Shown: in pieces, positions 58,032 through 64,000 of the stretch
Position numbering within the stretch: the first letter of the stretch is position 1
Layout of the letters: each line of letters opens with the position of its first letter
Assembly (NCBI GenBank): GCA_963576725.1
Contig: OY755244.1
Coordinates: forward strand, 35,058,109 to 35,122,108
Reading direction: 5' to 3'
Length of the DNA: 64,000 nucleotides
Source: Azorinus chamasolen
Lineage: Eukaryota; Mollusca; Bivalvia; Cardiida; Solecurtidae
The notes under the pieces: generated by a model
The model's database searches: none
What the model was told of the DNA's origin: nothing
Seen by the model: the letters and a program-made list of their open reading frames with translations, nothing else
Program-made: the position numbers and the translations under genes

Positions 58032-61000
58032 CTGCAAGATACACAAATACACAATATCATCTCACGTGACTGATCTTACCTACGGTGGCACTGAGGTGAC
58101 ATATGCAAGATTTTTTTTCATGTTTGTTTTCCCGAGATATTTTTTTTTATTATTTCGAGAAAACGAAGTAGTTCGTTTTTACGAGATAATTTTTTTTATT
58201 ATCTCGAGAAAACGAAACAAAGTTACACTATAGGATTGTTATGCATCTTGTTGTATAATTGCATATATCTTTACTGTGTACAAGTATTTCGCTGTACAAT
58301 CACTGCTGTGGAGTGCACTGGTTGCACAATCAACTTGTGAATAGTGCAGACCCTGATGAGACAGCTCCTGCAGGAGCTGTCTAATCTGGGTCTTCACTAT
58401 TTACAGGTACAGTATAACGGCGTTATTTCGACTCTCGTTTTTCCGAGATTGCATACGAGAGACACAGATTGTATATGGTCAGACTTTTCCTACAGGATAC
58501 TTTTATACAAAAAGCAACTACATGTTGTACTATAAAGGAACCATAAAATGCAATATTTTCGCCACGGTCATATAAATCCGGATACATTTTTATTCAAAGG
58601 GTGTCAAACGGCTTGCATTCTGGCGATGCTCTCAGTTACTGATTTTACATTAAATAAAGAATTACCTTAGGTTAGAATTAAAACAAGTTAGGGCTTAATT
58701 GATTCCTGTCCAGCGGAATGTAAGTATGTACCTTCTACGCCCGAGTGCAAAGATACTTTATTTCCACGCTCAACAAATAGCCCTTATGAATGAATGTTTC
58801 TTTAGGTAGGAGCCGTCTGATCAGGGTCAGCTCTGTTTGCATATGATCTTATATAAATATGATTGCTAAAGTAACAAATAATCTAATGAATATTCACGAT
58901 GCCATTATTTCTTACATGAATATTCATGGAGTAAAGGATTAAAATGGTACTGCACCTTGGTGCATGTTCAAAACTATCACGTTGGTACCCATAGTATAGT
59001 AATTACTGTCCCCGGTCCTCGCAGCTGCCATTGATTTGCCATCCAGTACCAGCTCAATAGCAAGGGTTCTCCCTCCAATAGTCAGCCCTGCAAACGTGAA
59101 TTCGTACGTCCCGTCGAACGGAGCTACGAAAGTTCCATGTCTGACGTCATATGCGTTACCGACGTTGACGTTCACCTGGAAATAAAATTACATTCGACAT
59201 ATTGTGCTATGGCAGAGGGAAATGTGTAATTTGTTTTGCAAATAATGAAGATATTCATCATTGTTTTGATCAGATGTGTTTAAAGCATCGAACTAACAAT
59301 CGTGATGCATTTAGAATTCCAAACAATCTGTCTTGTCATGTAAGCTTTAACCCATTCCTAAATATTGATGTCTCTGTAAAAGTCACGCTTTGAAACCATT
59401 GTGACAAATAGAGCATTTGCTCCTATATATCCTGTAGGAGCAAATGCTCTATTTATCACAATGGTTTCAAACTACACAATTCTAAAATTTTCCAGGGGCA
59501 GCATGCTCTGGGACCCCTATAGCCACTGTGCGTACATTACATTTGGATTCAGCTACGCTCCTAATACGGCTACAAAATAACAGATATACAGTTGAACTTC
59601 GATATCTCGAACTCGGATAACTCGAACTTTCGGGATAACTCGAACAAAAAGTTCAGTCCTAAAATGCATCACAGAATAGCTCTAAAATGCATCACTACAG
59701 ATATCTAGAACCACGTGTGACAGCTTAATACAGGTCTAAAGTAATGCTGAAGCTTATATTATACAGGAGCTTCAGCATTACTTTAGACCTGTATTAAGCT
59801 GTGAGACTCGAACAATTGTTCAGATTAGAACGTGGATAACTCGAACTCCCTGTTATCACTGTTATACAACTGTTTTGTATGGTCCTTTGAAGTTCGTGAT
59901 ATCGAAGTTAAACTGTTTGAATAATGCGCTCACCTTATCGAAAACAATAGGCTGTAATTTGCCGAAAGTGCTTAAGGTCGGTGTGAGAACTGCAGAAAAT
60001 GCCACTGGTCCACTGGATACTGGGCAATTGCAGGTAACTGTTGAATAAATAATTATGTTTATTTTGTAAGTACAGTAAAACCTCTATAACGGCCACTTAA
60101 TTGTGTTAATTAGTTGGTATTTAGGGCAGGTGGCTGCTTAAAGCAAGGTGAAAGTAAAACAGAACGTTCCTATAGGAGCGTTCTGTTTTACTTTCACTTT
60201 GCTTTAAGTAGCCACCTGCCTTTAACAAAAACATTTGATGTAATTTATTGGCCATTATAGAGAGATTTTACTGTAACACGCCTTGTTAGTACTTGTTAGT
60301 ACGCTATGGACGTGTGTGTATGTGGCATCTCCGGTTTGTCTTCCATTCTATTTTGTGTCAGTGTTTGGAGCTCACCACTCCTTCAACCTTTTTTTAACCT
60401 TAACGAGTTGTGAAAAAATATTGTCTGTTCAAATTTGGACCTGGCAAAATGTGTATGCCCCCGCCTTTAGGCGACAGGGACATTAAGTTTTACCCTTGTC
60501 CGTCCGTACGAACGTCAGAAATTGTCATCAAGGATTTCTTGGCTTGGGTTAGGTGGAATTATTTGATATTTGGTCTGAAACAATCATAGTGAGTTGTACT
60601 GTATCCTCTTTTCATTCTTGTCGTTTATTTACTTCCTGTTTGCTGACACTTTGATTGAACTTTTGTAATGGTTTAATGAGTGTGACGAATGTGACCATTG
60701 GGTTCACTTGAAATGTTGTACTGAGCAATATCAGGTACACCATTTGTTTGCATATGGTCATATTCACCAACTTTAACATTCGCCATAACTTCTGAACCAG
60801 TAGAGATGTAGACTTGATATTTGGCATGCATGTGTATCTCATGAAGCTGCACATTTTGAGGGACATGTCAAGGTCAATGTCATCCTTCAGGGCCAAAATG
60901 ACTGAGAGCTAGCACTTAGAAAGTTAGAGGTGTATGCATACCATGTTTCACATATTGTTGTGTAGTTGTGTATTTTATAGTTAGAAGTTGTTATTGTACA

Positions 61001-63298
61001 TGCTTATTTTTTAAAAACTTTAGCAAACTCAGACCAAAACCTATTTGAAGACAACATTATTCTTATTCTAATGGAATATAGATATTTCTCAAAAAGATCC
61101 TTTTGGAGGGTTCATTTTAAATATTGCTGATAATAAGTGTTGAACCCTACATAAATTTGACTGACTTGTTAGCATTTTCATTAGTCATTAACAATTAGCA
61201 GTACAAAGTAAATATATGTCTTTTTACCAAGATATAACTCTATCTTGTAAAGCATTAGCGTTTTAGGACACCAATGTATCTTGTAAAACATTAGTGTGAA
61301 TTCTTTTGAAGTTAATTTTTAAAGTCTACTATTATTGACGTGTTCTCTTCAATCTAAAGACTAATGTTCACATTACAAGTGTTATTTATTCAGCACTGTC
61401 TTTTTCATACAGAGTGCTGAGTTAATATCGCCTGTTCTAAGTCACTATTTATGCATATCTTGTTAGATTGTTGTTTATAACCATTTTCCTTATTATTTCA
61501 AAGCCACTCTAGTTTTAAATCCATTCTAGCCTTTTTTCTTTTAAACATTTTATAATGACTATTTAACCCTTCGCTTGCACTTCACGTCAATACACCTACC
61601 TGTAAATAGTGAAGACCCAGATGAGACAGCTCCTGCAGGAGCTGTCTCATCAGGGTCTGCACTATTTACAAGTTGATTGTGCAACCAGTGCACCCCACAG
61701 CAGTGATTGCACAGCGAAATACGTGTACACAGTGGAGATATATGTAATTATACAACAGGGCATGGGTAAAGAAGGGGAAATGTATTTTAAAATTCAGCAA
61801 GAGAAGGGTTAAACATTTTATAGTGACTATTTAACACTCACCAACAACAACTAAAACCATCTCTACACTTATCTCATTAACTATTATTGTTAACGTTATG
61901 TACACATAGAATTATTGTACCATGTCTAGTCATCTTGTTGTTCGAAATCATTTCTATTATGAGGTCAAAGTTTCTTCTGTTTTAATTCAGTGTAAAACAA
62001 CCACCATTTAACAATGATGATTTACAGATTTAGTCTTGTACATTAACAAACAAGCAATTATGTATCAGAAAAGCCCTGCAGGAGTTTCTGAGTTGGGTTT
62101 GTCCTGTTTGAAATGTGTGAACAATATTTTTTATACTTTCTATAGCATATACATACAGTGCTGTGTTGATAAACCACATTTGTGAATATATTTTCTTATA
62201 TCTATCACTTTGATATTTTCAATTCAATTCAGTTGAATTGAATTGAATTGATATTTTCATGTGTTATATGAGAACAGACTATGTACAGAGTAATACTTGA
62301 GGTTAAGAATTGAGTAATCCCAGAATGGAAAATTTCTGTGAAAGTTTCTGTTCTTGGTATGCGCAATTATAATGTCATATTTCACTTTTCAAACTAGTCT
62401 TCGCATTTGGTTTGTTTTAATCGATTTAAACGTGCACTATATGGCTACTCTGTCCTGTCTATTAAATTATAGATAATGTTATATTTATGTTTGTTAAATA
62501 TTTCGTATGAAATTGTTCTGTTAGAGGGCCCTGGGGTAGATTAGTCTGTTGACTAACCGGGTAACCCTCTTTAAATAAAGTATTTCATTCATTAATTCAT
62601 TCATTCATTCATTTCATAGTGTTTCACAATAACATCATGTTTGAACTTTTTATTTATGTTTAACTCCATAAATACGCCTTTCTATGTCTTGGCAAACAGA
62701 GTAGACCCAGATCAGACGGATCTGCTGTGTTTGCTTCTGGAATAATATATATCTGATTCTTCAGTTTCAGTTCGAAATATAAATACCTACTGAATATTCA
62801 TGGAAAACAGTTATAATGAAAGATGGAAGGTGGAATATTGTAACCATGTTAGAAAGTAAAGAAACAGATCTATCAAATTCCATAGCAAACAGAGAAGACC
62901 CTGATCAGACGGCTCCTATAGGAGCTACTCTTGGTCTACTCTGTTTGCAGATGCGTGAAAACACGTTTATATTAGGGAAAAGGTTAATATGCGATTTTAA
63001 TAATTAACCTAATTAATATTCATGGAGTTAAACAACCGATAAATGATATGTTCTACTGTTCATTGTTACCATTTTGTCTTGCTGCTCTGAGCTGGGTAAG
63101 CTCACTTTCTAGGGCATTAACTTCCGCTTCCAGCTGACCTCTCAGCTGCCTTTCCTCTGTCATCAGAGATAACAGGGACTGTGCAATATCCTGAGGAATG
63201 TCTTGGCCATTTACCTGTATGGAAAAAGTACAACATAACACAGAGGTTGTAATAGGAAACGAAATAATATGAATAATATTAATAATAATAAAACACAT
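57934..63298 (-). CDS. Secreted C1q-domain protein, 4 exons (C1q gene 2)
   Basis: Spliced gene, 651 nt coding, 216 aa as read here. Exons: 63298-63070, 60037-59934, 59175-58956, 58031-57934. The first residues are hydrophobic (IIINIIHIISF), then GQDIPQDIAQSLLSLMTEE and a coiled-coil stalk (LRGQLEAEVNALESELTQL). The C1q domain follows: GPVAFSAVLTPTLSTFGK, IVFDK, AYDVRHGTFVAPFDGTYEFTF, YYTMGTNVIVLNMHQGQEVWI and YTSFSGYLIEG. The layout matches C1q gene 1. Two N-termini are possible: the ATG at 63298, or a signal-peptide exon outside the window spliced to the good acceptor CCATACAG|GTA at 63215-63214. The extra intron inside the C1q domain is absent from gene 1. Function as for gene 1: probably a secreted lectin-like protein. 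Confidence 0.87.
58807..58942 (+). mobile_element. Right half of a family C MITE starting at the apex
   Basis: Begins TAGGAGCCGTCTGATCAGGG and ends GGAGTAAAGGATTAA, 13 nt from the donor of C1q gene 2 intron 3. Confidence 0.8.
58956..59175 (-). CDS. C1q gene 2 exon 3 (middle of the C1q domain)
   Basis: Acceptor TTTTATTTCCAG|GTG and donor CCAAG|GTGCAG, 220 nt, phase 1 out. It encodes VNVNVGNAYDVRHGTF through VIVLNMHQ. Without splicing, translation would stop five codons later, so the donor is required to complete the domain. Confidence 0.88.
59348..59494. mobile_element. Partial family A MITE in C1q gene 2 intron 2
   Basis: Left end TTAACCCATTCCTAAA. The hairpin has a widened apex (CTCCTATATATCCTGTAGGAG). 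The right shell is lost. Confidence 0.8.
59589..59915. mobile_element. Family G hairpin MITE in C1q gene 2 intron 2
   Basis: CAGTTGAACTTCGATATCTC to GATATCGAAGTTAAACTG; 18 nt from the exon 2 donor. A partial third copy is at 63645-63838. Confidence 0.85.
59934..60037 (-). CDS. C1q gene 2 exon 2 (first C1q strands)
   Basis: Acceptor TTCAACAG|TT and donor GATAAG|GTGAGC, 104 nt, identical in length and phase to exon 2 of the paralogue. It encodes VTCNCPVSSGPVAFSAVLTP and LSTFGKLQPIVFDK. Confidence 0.93.
60073..60273. mobile_element. Family F hairpin MITE in C1q gene 2 intron 1
   Basis: CAGTAAAACCTCTATAACGG to AGAGAGATTTTACTG, TA duplicated at both sides; located 35 bp from the exon 2 acceptor. 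Confidence 0.9.
60961..61563. other. No feature seen in C1q gene 2 intron 1
   Basis: AT-rich intronic sequence without a recognised repeat; 61820-62560 is similar. Confidence 0.5.
61564..61813 (+). mobile_element. Family D hairpin MITE
   Basis: TTAACCCTTCGCTTGCAC to GAGAAGGGTTAA. It matches the copy at 24314 almost base for base, including a spurious ORF, so both are recent. A reverse partial copy lies at about 58250-58410. Confidence 0.88.
62581..62616 (+). repeat. (ATTC)n tail, possible 3' end of a retroelement
   Basis: CCGGGTAACCCTCTTTAAATAAAGTATTT precedes the ATTC units (given as sense-strand text in parts). The polyA-signal-like end followed by a short tandem tail resembles non-LTR element 3' ends. 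No RT ORF is visible upstream (61.8-62.5 kb). Confidence 0.4.
62660..63031 (+). mobile_element. Family C MITE with a nested reverse family B copy
   Basis: TTTAACTCCATAAATACGCC start and ATTCATGGAGTTAA end; family B (about 62769-62986) interrupts it. Confidence 0.75.
63070..63298 (-). CDS. C1q gene 2 exon 1 (stalk; N-terminus uncertain)
   Basis: Donor AATG|GTAAC, phase 1 out. The stalk from GQDIPQDI onward is clear. The upstream 28 codons are AT-rich and could be a signal peptide or intron. If the acceptor at 63215 is used, the exon is 63214-63070. Confidence 0.7.
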
Positions 63299-63423
63299 AA
63301 ATACTTGAATTGCTCTGATCTAATATTTCGACCACTAAGGGCCTTTTTCATAGATTATCATGTTAATCTTTGAAAAAGGCCCTTAGTGGTCGAAATATTA
63401 GATCAAAGCAATTCAAGTATTTA
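63298..63423. repeat. Near-perfect 53-bp palindrome beside C1q gene 2
   Basis: Arms 63298-63350 and 63371-63423 contain CGACCACTAAGGGCCTTTTT and its mirror, with one mismatch and a 20-bp loop. It starts at the candidate start codon of C1q gene 2. Confidence 0.85.
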
Positions 63424-63831
63424 TGTATTATATTAATTCCCTGTTTTGGAATATTTTCTTCAATAACAAAACTACATGTACTACTATTACTACAAGTAGT
63501 CTTGTATTTCATTTCGACAAGATGTACACTAAAGAGCATAATAAGGACAAAAAAACAAGAAAGAAATGTAAATATACAATGTATAAGGTTATATATCAAC
63601 ATGTCCTGTATGTGCACATACATCGGTTATATATCAACATGTCCTGAACTTCGGGATAACTCGGTCCTTCCGAAATTTACAATACAGAATTTTTCAAAAA
63701 CGTATCGCTACATTCATATCAAGAAACACATGTGACAGCTTAATGCAGGTCTAACGTAATGCTGAAAGCTCCCTGTTTCAGCATCACTTTAGACCTGCAT
63801 TAAGGTGTGAGCTTAAGAAATTGTCCAGATC

Positions 63832-63888
63832 AGAACTTTTAACGACTTTTGGCGGAGGCGGACGCTCTACCACTGAGCCACGCGGCCG

Positions 63889-63890
<2 letters not shown>
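63832..63890 (-). mobile_element. SINE head with internal deletion
   Basis: Minus strand: GGCTCAGTGGTAGAGCG (box A) is joined to AAAAGTCGTTAAAAGTT of the SINE body; the box B region is lost. It abuts a family G element and a (TAG)n tract. Confidence 0.6.
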
Positions 63891-63931
<41 letters not shown>

Positions 63932-64000
63932 CGTACAGAGTACAGTAAGTAGTACAGTAAGTAGTACAGTAAGTAGTAGTAGTAGTAGTAGTACAGTAAG
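63885..64000. repeat. (TAG)n microsatellite at the window edge
   Basis: About 30 TAG units mixed with TACAG; it runs off the window. Confidence 0.9.

Noticed and set aside
63370..63735. 121-aa plus-strand ORF
   Set aside because: Begins in the palindrome at 63298-63423 and runs into a family G MITE; repeat-derived.

Overview
The window looks like a gene-poor, repeat-dense stretch of a mollusc nuclear genome, most likely a bivalve. That is an inference from secreted C1q-domain and fasciclin genes with GT-AG introns, tRNA-derived SINEs, short TTAGGG-type interstitial repeats, a Penelope-like retroelement and a very large load of hairpin MITEs. No bacterial-type operons, rRNA genes or CRISPR arrays are seen.

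Genes. Three spliced genes, all on the minus strand, could be assembled exon by exon; every exon joins in phase. (1) A 287-aa secreted protein with two fasciclin (FAS1) domains, six exons between 19905 and 10558, with a TATA box and a polyadenylation signal. (2) A 206-aa secreted C1q-domain protein, three exons, 51771 to 47553. (3) A paralogous C1q protein of about 216 aa, four exons, 63298 to 57934. The two C1q genes have the same exon layout (both second exons are 104 nt), but gene 3 has an extra intron inside the C1q domain. A decayed fragment of a C1q exon lies at 48.1 kb, and an isolated plus-strand Gly-rich exon candidate at 53.85-54.06 kb.

Repeats, 0-26 kb and 44-64 kb. The space between and inside genes is filled by 150-250 bp hairpin elements. 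One group (families A, B, C, D) ends in TTAACCC...GGGTTAA and looks piggyBac-derived. A second group (E, F, G, H, K) ends in CAGT(A/T)(G/A)AACC...GGTTNTACTG, is flanked by TA, and looks pogo/Tc1-mariner-like. Several families share the same hairpin apex, CTCCTATAGGAG, in unrelated arms. Nested copies give natural before/after comparisons, and several chimeras are joined at the apex. tRNA-derived SINEs, Gn runs, minisatellites and 'GTCTGTCCGTCC' dispersed repeats are interspersed.

Repeats, 26.5-35.5 kb. A foldback structure (arms about 1.3-1.6 kb, tRNA-like sequence at both outer ends, interior of 275-326 bp tandem monomers) directly abuts a 626-bp satellite with five copies. One satellite copy carries a 1.42-kb PIF/Harbinger remnant with a frameshifted transposase fragment.

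Repeats, 35.5-44.8 kb. Mostly unassigned AT-rich DNA, then a 5'-truncated Penelope-like element (reverse transcriptase plus GIY-YIG endonuclease) whose 3' end sits in a (TA)n(CA)n microsatellite and carries a hammerhead-like fold.

The main candidate for something new is the hairpin-MITE system: shared apex, conserved arm asymmetry, apex-joined chimeras, and MITE ends within 50 nt of the 5' splice site in 7 of the 10 introns read here.
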